In this document: positions 1 through 8,021 of the stretch, one piece after another
Position numbering within the stretch: position 1 is the first letter of the stretch
How the letters are laid out: every line of letters starts with the position of its first letter
Source of the DNA: an uncultured Burkholderiales bacterium
GTDB taxonomy: Bacteria > Pseudomonadota > Gammaproteobacteria > Burkholderiales > Eutrophovitaceae
Reading direction: 5' to 3'
DNA length: 64,000 bases
NCBI GenBank assembly: GCA_951812315.1
Contig: CATOSA010000006.1
Span: forward strand, 126,091 to 190,090
Translations under genes and position numbers: made by a program
The notes under the pieces: generated by a model
What the model saw: only the letters and a program-made list of their open reading frames with translations
The model's database searches: none
What the model was told of the DNA's origin: nothing

Positions 1-210
1 GCTTTAGGCCGGGAATCTGCGTCGGGGGCCGACGCGCCGTTGGATTTTCGTGAAGCCATTCGTAGTTTCCTCAAAGATAAGCTAACAGTCAGCGATACGT
101 ATTTATCGCGCGGGCAACACGGCGGACAGGAAAAAGCCACCGGTATCCCTCGCGCCCTGGGCTGCAGGTATTGCACTAGATCAAGAAAACTTGAATTACG
201 CAGGAAATAA
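1..210 (+). pseudogene. Possible gene remnant running in from the left edge
   Basis: An open frame enters from the left edge and stops at 208-210 (69 codons, no start in the window). Residues 15-28 (LDFREAIRSFLKDK) resemble the first helix of acyl-CoA dehydrogenases. After about codon 55 the frame becomes rich in Cys and Arg and loses resemblance. A second frame at 161-214 gives a short plausible peptide (ALDQENLNYAG). This fits a frameshifted fragment, but the family assignment is a weak guess from a short match. Nothing else is seen before the gene ending at 396. Confidence 0.22.
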
Positions 211-395
211 TTAGACGGGCGAAAAGATGGATGAGGCCATATCGCCCGATCGATTCGATGTTTCGCTACGTGGGAAGTGGCGAGGAGTTGGCTACGAGAT
301 GGCCGAATAATGTCGGCCTGGGCAGCGCGGCGCGCTGGCACCCATGCCACGCATTGCACCGGCGCATGGCCGCAACGCGCGTCATTCTTGCCGGG

Positions 396-1226
396 TTAGA
401 TTTTTCGCCGGTTCGGCAACCATCTCGCCAACGTGTGACCTATTGTCACCATTCTGACCACCTGGGTTGGTGTGGTGACGTAGCTCGTGACGGTTTTACG
501 TGCCTGACCGGAAAATACGATTTCTGCGTTCCGCCATGGCGCCAACCGTTCCCCCTGCTCGCGTGAGAGTTCGACCATGCGGTCTGCCGACCGAGCTATC
601 GATCCGTCGGCGTGCTTTGGCGCCAATGCGCTGTAGATCAAGGCAAGCAAGTTCGGCCAATGGCCCAGGTGGCGCCAAAGCGTTGCGACATGCGCATCGA
701 TGTCCGGCGCACCGAAAGCGTTTACATGGCGAATCAGCTCCCAGGTGTTTTCGTCGAGCGCTTCGCGCGCCTTTAGTGGTGGATACGCAGCCCACTTTGG
801 CAATGCTCTCGGGCACGCGGCCTCGCGCACGCCGGCATGCGGTGCTATCAAGGCCGCAAGCGCAATCATATTCATGCCGTTAGAGCGGTTGTACGCATCC
901 ACGATCGTAGTAATGGAATCCAGTTGCGCATCATCAATACCAACGCAGGCCATTTGAGTCGGAGCCATCGGTTCGGGCATTGGCAAGCCCGCCTGATCGA
1001 CCACCGCGCTTAGCGCTTGTTCGACGTGGCCGCTCAGATAGATCGGTTTTGTCGCCTCCCACACCTTGGGCAAGCTATTGTCAATGTCGGCGAGGCCGCG
1101 CCAAATGGACGTTACCAGCGGAATTCCCATTGTCTCGCGAATATCTGCGAAGATTTCTGCGGTTCGCCCGGTTGCAGTGCCTTCGTCTACAGCGGTAACG
1201 GGGTCGTAGGAAAAATCGGTATTCAT
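396..1226 (-). CDS. DehI-like (halocarboxylic acid dehalogenase family) protein
   Basis: 276 residues, all-helical in character. The N-terminal stretch (TAEIFADIRETMGIPLVTSIWRGL, residues 21-44) and the pseudo-repeated second half (ENTWELIRHVNAFGAPDIDAHVATLWRHLG) resemble the DehI group, whose members are two AhpD-like repeats and may hydrolyse D- and L-2-haloacids. Many relatives have no shown dehalogenase activity, so the substrate is unknown. The ATG start at 1226 is the only reasonable one. It is a single gene on the minus strand, 108 nt downstream of the DUF1801 gene. Family membership is from residue pattern only. Confidence 0.55.
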   Translation of the reverse strand: MNTDFSYDPVTAVDEGTATGRTAEIFADIRETMGIPLVTSIWRGLADIDNSLPKVWEATKPIYLSGHVEQALSAVVDQAGLPMPEPMAPTQMACVGIDDAQLDSITTIVDAYNRSNGMNMIALAALIAPHAGVREAACPRALPKWAAYPPLKAREALDENTWELIRHVNAFGAPDIDAHVATLWRHLGHWPNLLALIYSALAPKHADGSIARSADRMVELSREQGERLAPWRNAEIVFSGQARKTVTSYVTTPTQVVRMVTIGHTLARWLPNRRKI

Positions 1227-1334
1227 ATTGCACTCCGGTAGCGGGAATACAGCAAGCCTACGTCGAACCGAGAAGCCGTTGAAGCAGCAAGCGGTTCTTC
1301 CTGCGACATCGGCGAATCGGGCCGCAGGCGCCCG

Positions 1335-1769
1335 TCATGAGTAATCGTACTGTGCGCCCAGCAACGGCAAATTCTTCACTCGGTGATAATTGAGTGCGAT
1401 CGATAGACATTGCAACAATTCTGTTCTTGGGATCTTTTCATTCTTGCGAAATACGATCGCTCTATTGCCATCAAAATCGAATCGATCTGAATAGAGCTCT
1501 TTAAACGTATCAATCAGCTTGGTCCTGCAATGAAAGTACATGAAGTACTGTTCCGGGGTTGATGCTTTCCAGTTCATTCGCACGGTGCTTCCCATCCTGG
1601 TGAGATAACTGGGTTCGCCCCACTTTAGTGTTTCTCGGAGCTCATGCAAGATACCCAAGTCCGACGCAGCTTCGAAAACCAGCTGACGAAGAAACAACAG
1701 GCGAGTCCTTACCAATGGAGGGTATGTCGAGAATTTCTCGGCAACCTCCGCGTTCTGATAATCAGTCAT
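1335..1769 (-). CDS. DUF1801 (YdhG/YjbR-like) small protein
   Basis: 144 residues with the DUF1801 pattern: an N-terminal helix (VAEKFSTYPPLVRTRLLFLRQLV), then ETLKWGEPSYL, then a strand-rich core (VRMNWKASTPEQYFMYFHCRTKLIDTFKELY), and a C-terminal segment with AIVFRKNEKIP. The KWG-P-Y motif is typical of this fold, which is found in small soluble bacterial proteins of no settled function. It lies alone between the GDSL hydrolase and the DehI-like gene, on the same strand as both. The 253 nt upstream (1770-2022) hold no gene that I recognise. Confidence 0.7.
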   Translation of the reverse strand: MTDYQNAEVAEKFSTYPPLVRTRLLFLRQLVFEAASDLGILHELRETLKWGEPSYLTRMGSTVRMNWKASTPEQYFMYFHCRTKLIDTFKELYSDRFDFDGNRAIVFRKNEKIPRTELLQCLSIALNYHRVKNLPLLGAQYDYS

Positions 1770-2022
1770 TGCATCAGGTCAAATTACTCGAGGCGTTCGC
1801 ATTCAGCCGTACCGGAGTTGATTTTTAGTTTGCATACTCATACAGGCCTTTTGCACGCCAGGTCTTGAAGATGACTTGCCTTGATTTTTTTCGTCAACGT
1901 GACAAATGATGCAAGTGCTTTCCTGCCGCATTTAACACGATAGCATCAGACGCCTCGCAAAAAGGATTTGGCGGCATCGCGTTCATCGGCGATCGTCCGA
2001 GTCACGCCGATTACTATTGAAA

Positions 2023-2652
2023 CTACTTGTAAACACCGACTGATGGGGTCGCGGATGGTCCAGAGACGAGCAGTTTGCTGATCGTAGCGGCGATCTTTTG
2101 GCCCCCTTGTTCGGACGGCTCGATTGGTGATATTTCCGAGTAGTCGGCCGCCTCCGAGCAGACATGGCGGAGGTCGATCAGGCCAACGCCCGCCCCGATG
2201 GCTTCGCGAAGGATGATTTCGTTGAACATCGCCAGGGCGCTCTGCTCATTTGCCTCCAGTCCGGGCACGCAGTCATAGACGGTACATACGGTGACGCAGT
2301 GTCCAGTCTGTATCAGAGCCTTAAGCATTTCACGGTACGTCGATTGAAACTCGGCCCGGATGGCTGCAAATCGATTCAGCGCTTGCGCCACATTCGCGAC
2401 TCTCTCAGTCATTACGGGCAAGCATTGCAATGCGTCGTTGCCGCCACAACTCACGACAAGATGTGAGGCATCTGACGGAAGACGGTCTAACTGCCAGTGG
2501 ACGTCCTTCGTGACATGGCCGTCAACGGCCAGGAGTGTAGCCGCCCAGTGGTCCGGTAAGTTGGAACGTAGCTGTTCTATGACTGGCGGACCGCCCGGAA
2601 CGTACATCGCGTTGTCAAAAATTGAATCTCCCAGCAAGACTACATGTGTCAT
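2023..2652 (-). CDS. SGNH/GDSL-type esterase or hydrolase
   Basis: 209 residues from the preferred ATG at 2652; an in-frame ATG ten codons upstream lacks a ribosome site. Block I is LLGDSIFDN with the nucleophile Ser in GDS near residue 9. Block III is SCGGNDAL. Block V reads SPIEPSEQGG, where many family members have D-x-x-H, so the usual catalytic His is replaced by Glu; this IEPS variant occurs in a recognisable SGNH subgroup. No signal peptide is seen, so it is probably cytoplasmic. Substrate unknown. It follows the reductase gene by 82 nt on the same strand. Confidence 0.75.
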   Translation of the reverse strand: MTHVVLLGDSIFDNAMYVPGGPPVIEQLRSNLPDHWAATLLAVDGHVTKDVHWQLDRLPSDASHLVVSCGGNDALQCLPVMTERVANVAQALNRFAAIRAEFQSTYREMLKALIQTGHCVTVCTVYDCVPGLEANEQSALAMFNEIILREAIGAGVGLIDLRHVCSEAADYSEISPIEPSEQGGQKIAATISKLLVSGPSATPSVGVYK

Positions 2653-2734
2653 TGGTTCTCGCAAGCTGCTCGAAATCAACATGAGGGTAATCTTTAACGG
2701 CGCCCACTGCAGCGACGGGTTTGTGCTGATTTGT

Positions 2735-3679
2735 TCAGTCGATGAAACTCCTCAACATGTCAATGTTCGGTGTCCTAATCGAGGTCTTTTTGGCTAACTG
2801 CTGGAACTCATCAGCGAGGTCCTTAATTTCGTCTTGGGCGGATTTCGCATGCATGGCAAAGGCTATCTCGGCAAATTTGCTCTGAAGCATGCCCTTTACG
2901 GCTGCTCTGCTCATGAACTCGGGCAGCCAGTAGAACAGGTTGAAATCGAACGGTTGGCGCCTCGTGTAACCCAGAGCCCGCAATACTCGCCCGTCCTCTT
3001 TTGCCGCCTTTACTAGCGCACGAATTGCCTCTTTGTCTTTGGCGACCGCCTGGTTGTTGCAATCGTGCTTGTAGAGCGCGCCGGCAAGCGGGCTGACCAA
3101 AGCGACATGGTATTTGAGCCAGCCATCGATGTCGGTCGTTACGTCGACCGGAATACCAGAGGATTCGAAAAGGGATTTGATCGACAACGTCCTCTGCTTG
3201 CGCTTACCGTCAACTTCGCCAATAGTTACCGCTCGTTGTTTCCCACGGGGTTTCTCTCTATCGGCGTAGTGGACGACCTGATCGCGAATCCCTCCTCCTG
3301 CAGCCGGAAAACCGAATAGCACTTTCTCGACCGGCAAATACGTCAGGTAGTCATCAAAACCAAGCGTGTTGTTGCCCATGAACAGGATGTTCCTGACACC
3401 AGGGCTGGCCGCGAGAATGTTGAATACAGGTGCAAGCTTGTTCCTTCTTATCAGAACGACCGCCAGATCATATTCATCGCCGGGTTTGAGAGCGTCGACC
3501 ACATTGACACGCGACGAGTCCTTTTGCCCGGTGATCTCGTCGAATACCACCACACCGTTTTCCTTGAGCCAGTCGTACCGCGCGCCGCGGGCAAGGATGG
3601 TGACATCCTTGCCCGCCTTGTGGAGCAAGTACGCGTAAACAGAGCCTAATGGGCCTGCACCGAAGAACAGGGTCTTCAT
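2735..3679 (-). CDS. Ketopantoate reductase (ApbA/PanE)-family oxidoreductase
   Basis: 314 residues. A Rossmann N-terminus, MKTLFFGAGPLGSVYAYLL, has the G-x-G-x-x-G dinucleotide motif, followed by the typical LARG-R segment. The central block (NILFMGNNTLGFDD) and the helical C-terminal half with WLKYHVALVSPLAGALY match the 2-dehydropantoate 2-reductase fold, in which that Lys is catalytic. The C-terminus is divergent from housekeeping PanE and the gene sits among accessory enzymes, so a different 2-oxo-acid substrate is likely. It could be cotranscribed with the RraA-like gene 114 nt upstream. Confidence 0.7.
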   Translation of the reverse strand: MKTLFFGAGPLGSVYAYLLHKAGKDVTILARGARYDWLKENGVVVFDEITGQKDSSRVNVVDALKPGDEYDLAVVLIRRNKLAPVFNILAASPGVRNILFMGNNTLGFDDYLTYLPVEKVLFGFPAAGGGIRDQVVHYADREKPRGKQRAVTIGEVDGKRKQRTLSIKSLFESSGIPVDVTTDIDGWLKYHVALVSPLAGALYKHDCNNQAVAKDKEAIRALVKAAKEDGRVLRALGYTRRQPFDFNLFYWLPEFMSRAAVKGMLQSKFAEIAFAMHAKSAQDEIKDLADEFQQLAKKTSIRTPNIDMLRSFID

Positions 3680-3793
3680 CAGCGATACTCCGTTCTATTC
3701 CGGCCGAAAATCAGATTGTTCGTCTGCGTCCAGGCTCGACTGGTTTCTGTCTCAAAAGTACGATGTAACCGCGCTAGTTCAATTGCCTGGGCT

Positions 3794-4510
3794 TCAGCCT
3801 TTGGCGAGCCAGGCCTGGTATGCCGCTTTGGTTTCCTCATTAGGCGGATAGACGCCTACGATGCTGTCACCATTTTCAATACGTTCACGCACGTACGCTT
3901 CGAGGCGATCCTGCTCCACTGCGTCACGTGCAACTTCTTCAGCGATTGATGCAGGGAGTATGACCACGCCGTCGGGGTCGGCAATGACGATGTCACCCGG
4001 AAAAATCGCGACGCCTCCACAGCCGATCGGCACCTGGGCGTCTGCAGCTATCATGTTGGCATAGCTAGGGGGTGCTGCATTGCCGCGTGCAAATACCGGA
4101 AAGTCCATGGTTTTCAGTTCGGCAATATCGCGCATCGGGCCGTCTGACACGGCGCCGGCAACGCCGCGCACTTTGAGACGGGCAACGAGGATGTCCCCAA
4201 ACGTACCGCTGATATCCATTCCATTTGTATCGACGATAAGCACGTGTCCGGCCGGCACTACTTCGATCGCCTTGCGCTGGGGATTTTCGGGGTTCGCCAT
4301 CGCAGCACCGGACGCAAGGTCCTCGCGCATCGGAATGTAGCGCAGGGTGTAGGCCGGTCCGAACAGGCGCGGCGTATCAGGGTTTACCGGCGCAATATTG
4401 GAGATCGCGCGCGTGCGTAGCCCGCGCTTGGTGAGTTGCGCCGTCAGACTTGCGGTTGTGGCCTGCGCGTACAGTTCACGTGCGTTATCGCTCATTGCAG
4501 CATTCGTCAT
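3794..4510 (-). CDS. RraA-family protein, likely HMG/CHA-type aldolase
   Basis: 238 residues from an ATG at 4510, chosen because GAGGTG precedes it by 6 nt; a longer frame to 4630 has no such site. The fold signature is complete: FGPAYTLRY, the GTFGD turn, GAVSDGPMRDI with the Arg127-Asp128 pair that is catalytic in 4-hydroxy-4-methyl-2-oxoglutarate aldolases, PVFARG, and ADPDGVV near residue 178. RraA regulators of RNase E share the fold, but the retained RD pair and the dehydratase two genes upstream argue for cleavage of a hydroxy-oxo acid. Substrate is inferred from context only. Confidence 0.78.
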   Translation of the reverse strand: MTNAAMSDNARELYAQATTASLTAQLTKRGLRTRAISNIAPVNPDTPRLFGPAYTLRYIPMREDLASGAAMANPENPQRKAIEVVPAGHVLIVDTNGMDISGTFGDILVARLKVRGVAGAVSDGPMRDIAELKTMDFPVFARGNAAPPSYANMIAADAQVPIGCGGVAIFPGDIVIADPDGVVILPASIAEEVARDAVEQDRLEAYVRERIENGDSIVGVYPPNEETKAAYQAWLAKG

Positions 4511-4626
4511 CGGGCGCACCTCATCCTGAGTTTGTTCGGTAATTGTTCTTGCTGCGCAGACGCATTGTTCGGAACCAACTGGATCCGAACGATCCCACTG
4601 GTACACGCGACCTGCGCTGGATACTC

Positions 4627-5028
4627 TCAATGCTGTTGTTCAGGCTTTGCGGGAATCTTTGCGAGTATCGTGAGCGCGACGATCGAAATGATGAGGAAGG
4701 ATCCGTAAGACCAGTGGTCGATCGCTGGTCCCCCGAGTGACAACGCGTGCGCGATGAACATGCCGCCGAACAGTGCAAGACATCCCAACAGCATTGTCCA
4801 CCACGCCCACTTCTCGCCGCGGCGAAGCGGGATCAGCGCAATCACAAGACAAACAGACGATGCCGCAAAATACTTGAACGCTTCCCACACCACGTGAAAG
4901 TTTTGGTGCGCTGAGGCGTCAGGTTGCCCAAAGTGGATCATTGCAGCAAACGGGGCACCGAGCACACCGAGGCCGTGCACGATCGCCAGCGAGGCGATGG
5001 CATATGTTCTAAGGAGTGAGTGAATCAC
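4627..5028 (-). CDS. Four-helix membrane protein of unknown function
   Basis: 133 residues with four hydrophobic segments at about 8-32, 48-67, 73-96 and 107-125, joined by short loops; one loop has LRRGEKWAW, as in DoxX-like or DUF4345-type small membrane proteins, but I do not assign a family. It starts 21 nt after the dehydratase gene and ends 116 nt before the aldolase-like gene, all on the minus strand, so it is probably the middle gene of a three-gene operon. A role in uptake or membrane association of the pathway is possible but unsupported. Confidence 0.65.
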   Translation of the reverse strand: MIHSLLRTYAIASLAIVHGLGVLGAPFAAMIHFGQPDASAHQNFHVVWEAFKYFAASSVCLVIALIPLRRGEKWAWWTMLLGCLALFGGMFIAHALSLGGPAIDHWSYGSFLIISIVALTILAKIPAKPEQQH

Positions 5029-5049
5029 TCATGGGCAATATGTTCGCAC

Positions 5050-6777
5050 TCAATGAATTTCCGGCTCAGGCGTTGGTGCATTTCCTTCCAGAAAATCGAA
5101 ATCACAGCCTTCGTTTGCTTGCCGGACACGTTCGGAGAACAGTTTACCGAAGCCGCGTTCAAATTTGCGTGGCGCGGGTTTCCATTGTTTGCGGCGCTCG
5201 GCGAGTTCTTCATCGCTGACTTTTAGCGAAAGCCTGCGACCGGCCACGTCGAGTTCGACGATGTCACCTGTTTTTACCAGTGCGAGAGGGCCGCCAATCC
5301 ATGATTCGGGTGATACATGAAGCACGCAGGTGCCATAGCTCGTGCCGCTCATACGCGCATCGGAAATTCGCACCATGTCGCGTACACCTTGCTTGAGCAG
5401 TTTTTTTGGAATTGGCAGCATGCCCCATTCAGGCATTCCCGGCCCGCCCTGCGGGCCGGAGTTGCGGAGGATCAGTATGGAATCGGCGTCGACATCCAGA
5501 TCGGGGTCTTCGAGCCGGGCAGCCATGTCGTTGTAATTGTCGAACACCATCGCCCGTCCGGCGTGCTGCAGCAACTTCGGGTCGGCTGCGGTGGTTTTGA
5601 TGACCGCACCGTCGGGTGCAAGATTGCCTCGCAAGACGATCAGGCCGCCCTCCGCTTGCATGGGCTTGTCAGGGGTGTGGATGACGTCGGAATTGTGAAT
5701 TCTGGCACCGCCAATGTTTTCGCCCAGTGTCTTGCCGGTACAGGTCGGTACGTCAAGTTCGAGCAGGTCTCGCATGCCTTCGAGTAATGCAGACAGCCCG
5801 CCCGCATAATAGAAATCTTCCATCAGATACTTACTGGACGGGCGCATGTTGACCAGGTATGGCGTCTCGCGACCGATTTCCTCGAAGCGCTCGAGCGGAA
5901 TCTCGATGCCCGCACGACCGGCCAGTGCTATGACGTGAATCAGGGCATTGGTCGATCCTCCGAGGGCCATCAGCACCTTGATGGCGTTGTCGAAAACGCG
6001 TTCGCTGAGGATGTCACTGGGTTTCAGGTCTTCCCATACCATATCGACAATGCGCCGGCCCGTGTACGACGCCATGCGCGCATGATTCGAATCAGGTGCC
6101 GGGATGGTCGATGCGTTTGGAAGACTGAAGCCGAGTGTTTCTGCGATACCGGTCATTGTCGATGCGGTGCCCATGGTCATGCATGTTCCGGGCGAGCGGG
6201 CAATCCCTTCCTCTATTTCGCGCCAGTCGTTCTGGTCGATATTTCCGGCACGCAGTTCGTCCCAGTATTTCCAAACGTCCGAACCCGATCCCAAAGTCTT
6301 GCCCTGCCAGTTGCCGCGCAGCATCGGACCGGCCGGTACGAAGATCGAGGGCAGATTCATGCTGATTGCGCCCATCATCAATCCGGGCATGGTCTTGTCG
6401 CACCCGCCCATCAACACGCAGCCGTCAGCCGGATAGGATCGCAATAGCTCCTCGGCTTCCATTGCGAGCAGGTTGCGATACATCATTGTCGTCGGTTTCT
6501 GGAAAACCTCGGCAAGTGAAATTGCCGGTATTTCTAGAGGAAAGCCGCCCGCCTGCCACACGCCGCGTTTCACGTCTTTTACCCTTTCGCGAAAGTGCGA
6601 ATGACAGTGGCTGACATCACTCCAGGTATTCAGAATGGCAATAACCGGTTTGCCTTCGTAGTCTTCGCGCGCATACCCCATCTGCAGTGCTCTGGAGCGG
6701 TGCCCGAATGAACGAAGCCCTTCCGTGCCCAACCAGCGATGACTTCGCAATGACTGAGGTGTCTTTTTAGGATTCAT
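5050..6777 (-). CDS. IlvD/Edd-family sugar-acid dehydratase (L-arabinonate type)
   Basis: 575 residues, the family's usual length. Three cysteines that bind the iron-sulfur cluster are visible: Cys58 (NTWSDVSHCHSH), Cys126 (GGCDKTMPG, whose Lys129 is the position carbamylated in this family) and Cys199 (GTCMTMGTASTM). The C-terminal part has RISDARMSGTSYGT and an ELAERR tail. N-terminal features such as HRSRALQMG and the VKRGVWQAGGFP block fit the pentonate/hexonate branch (L-arabinonate, D-xylonate) better than dihydroxy-acid dehydratase of branched-chain synthesis. It would convert a sugar acid to a 2-keto-3-deoxy acid. First gene of a likely operon with the membrane protein and the RraA-type aldolase. 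Confidence 0.85.
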   Translation of the reverse strand: MNPKKTPQSLRSHRWLGTEGLRSFGHRSRALQMGYAREDYEGKPVIAILNTWSDVSHCHSHFRERVKDVKRGVWQAGGFPLEIPAISLAEVFQKPTTMMYRNLLAMEAEELLRSYPADGCVLMGGCDKTMPGLMMGAISMNLPSIFVPAGPMLRGNWQGKTLGSGSDVWKYWDELRAGNIDQNDWREIEEGIARSPGTCMTMGTASTMTGIAETLGFSLPNASTIPAPDSNHARMASYTGRRIVDMVWEDLKPSDILSERVFDNAIKVLMALGGSTNALIHVIALAGRAGIEIPLERFEEIGRETPYLVNMRPSSKYLMEDFYYAGGLSALLEGMRDLLELDVPTCTGKTLGENIGGARIHNSDVIHTPDKPMQAEGGLIVLRGNLAPDGAVIKTTAADPKLLQHAGRAMVFDNYNDMAARLEDPDLDVDADSILILRNSGPQGGPGMPEWGMLPIPKKLLKQGVRDMVRISDARMSGTSYGTCVLHVSPESWIGGPLALVKTGDIVELDVAGRRLSLKVSDEELAERRKQWKPAPRKFERGFGKLFSERVRQANEGCDFDFLEGNAPTPEPEIH

Positions 6778-6844
6778 ATGCTTGCAGTTTCACTTTCGTT
6801 ATTCGCGCCGAGCGTACCTGAACGCTTTCACAGGCGCAAAAAAA

Positions 6845-6867
6845 GGGAAATATATACGAAAGTGACG
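6845..6867 (+). repeat. Left terminal inverted repeat of the IS1595-type element
   Basis: Begins GGGAAATATATACGAAAG and continues TGACG. It is the reverse complement of 9080-9102 with two mismatches. It lies only 8 nt from the end of the last passenger gene (6876), so the passenger genes are inside the element. Confidence 0.85.
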
Positions 6868-6875
6868 AAACCAAA

Positions 6876-7058
6876 TCATGTCGGTTTTCTTGTTCTCTGG
6901 ATATCTACTGGCTGAAAAAGGGCTTTCGCTGCATCCTCAATAGTCCCGTTGAACCGCAATCGCATATCCTCATTCAGTTCGGCTTTCGACGGTTGGTAAT
7001 CTGAATCGACAATTTCTACCGGCTTTTCTTTCTCTGCTTTTGTGCTTGGTTTATCCAT
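6876..7058 (-). CDS. Small conserved hypothetical protein (60 aa), IS passenger
   Basis: 60 residues, charged, no membrane segment. The core VDSDYQPSKAELNEDMRL followed by FEDAAKAL-like sequence (GTIEDAAKALFQPVDIQ) is a pattern I associate with short conserved hypothetical proteins in proteobacterial accessory regions; no function is known to me. The ATG at 7058 is preceded by GGGGAA at about 8 nt. It follows the 108-aa gene by 38 nt on the same strand and ends 8 nt inside the left inverted repeat. Composition is AT-rich like the rest of the element. Confidence 0.6.
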   Translation of the reverse strand: MDKPSTKAEKEKPVEIVDSDYQPSKAELNEDMRLRFNGTIEDAAKALFQPVDIQRTRKPT

Positions 7059-7096
7059 TAGTTATTCCCCAAGATTATCTAATGCGGGACTGTAGG

Positions 7097-7423
7097 TCAG
7101 GTATTCCGTTTCCTTACAGGACACACCTCATGTTCTGGGTCGTACCAAAGAATCTTCAGAAATGACCTCTCACGTATACCCCATACTCGTTTTTTGCCAC
7201 TCAAACGAAGAGAAAACAATTCGTCGATATCATCCTGCCGTATTTCGATCAACCGATCTCTAGCATCCTTGTGCAGCCTGTTTACAGGTATAGTGTGGCT
7301 GCCATGCTCATTGAGTTTTTGCCAACTCGTGGATTCGCAAGCCGCCAATTCGTTACAGATCAAGTCCCACTTTTCTTTTAGCTCTAACTTGTCCCACCCC
7401 CAACGTCCTCCATGGTCAACCAA
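7097..7423 (-). CDS. 108-aa passenger protein, candidate toxin partner
   Basis: 108 residues, probably starting at TTG (7423), with GGAG 7 nt upstream; there is no ATG in frame. The second half (RLIEIRQDDIDELFSLRLSGKKRVWGIRERSFLKILWYDPEHEVCP) is compact, with a W-G-I turn and a W-D-P-H-x-V-C-P ending, a pattern seen in short stand-alone hypothetical proteins. Function is unknown. Because it directly follows the Panacea-domain gene (123-nt gap) inside a mobile element, it is a candidate for the toxin that such antitoxin domains pair with. That pairing is inference from position only. Confidence 0.55.
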   Translation of the reverse strand: MVDHGGRWGWDKLELKEKWDLICNELAACESTSWQKLNEHGSHTIPVNRLHKDARDRLIEIRQDDIDELFSLRLSGKKRVWGIRERSFLKILWYDPEHEVCPVRKRNT

Positions 7424-7546
7424 AGAAAATCTCCATGAGACAGGATAAGACAGGATAAGTGTTTACATTCTCTGGAGTTGGCTTCCTTGCTGATTTTTCG
7501 CTTTTTGGTTGCGGCCTGGCTTTAGGTTTTTTCTTTTTGGCGATGG

Positions 7547-7993
7547 CTAACTATCTTCGTCCATGAGCGATGTAAAATACTCTGCTATCGAAGCTGTACT
7601 AATGACGGTATCACCGCGTTCACCATCCGGAATATCTGTTCGCGCTAATCGCCAAGGCTCTTCCATGTGAGTCAAATCACTTAGCCACTGAGACGACTTG
7701 TCACCATAATAGTCAAGTACGGCCGTTATTGTTTCAACAGCATCTTGGTCCAGATTTTCAGGATTAGCCCCTGCAATAGCATTCACATCATATTGGCGAC
7801 GATGCTTTGCATAGAGGTCGGGAGAAACAGGCCCGTTGGACCACGCTTCAAATCTTTGTTCGAACATTGGGCGGTCATCCCATACCAAAGACCATGCGTT
7901 GGAGTAGTAACAGAGTTTTTGAAGTTTGATAGCAGGTAAAGGCCCTCTTTGTCGAAGGATATATTCTGCAACGTCAAATATTGTCGCTTCCAT
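7547..7993 (-). CDS. Panacea (SocA-like, DUF4065) domain protein
   Basis: 148 residues from the ATG at 7993, which has a G-rich ribosome site (GGGGGGTG) just upstream and fits the family start (MEATIFDVAEYILRQRG). The domain hallmarks are present: PAIKLQKLCYYSNAWSLVW, then FEAWSNGPVSPDLY, then a helical second half ending near LTHMEEPW. Panacea domains act as antitoxins for many unrelated toxins and also occur in the ClpXP adaptor SocA and in GepA. It starts 28 nt after the transposase stop on the same strand, so it may depend on the transposase promoter. Confidence 0.85.
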   Translation of the reverse strand: MEATIFDVAEYILRQRGPLPAIKLQKLCYYSNAWSLVWDDRPMFEQRFEAWSNGPVSPDLYAKHRRQYDVNAIAGANPENLDQDAVETITAVLDYYGDKSSQWLSDLTHMEEPWRLARTDIPDGERGDTVISTASIAEYFTSLMDEDS

Positions 7994-8021
7994 TTGTTCA
8001 CCCCCCCAGCGAACCTGCATT

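Noticed and set aside
231-566. 111-aa plus-strand open frame
   Set aside because: It has no family pattern, and its second half lies antisense to the DehI-like gene, which shows clear protein patterning.
4511-4630. Longer N-terminus for the RraA-like protein
   Set aside because: The extra 40 residues have no family similarity and no ribosome site, whereas the ATG at 4510 has GAGGTG in place.
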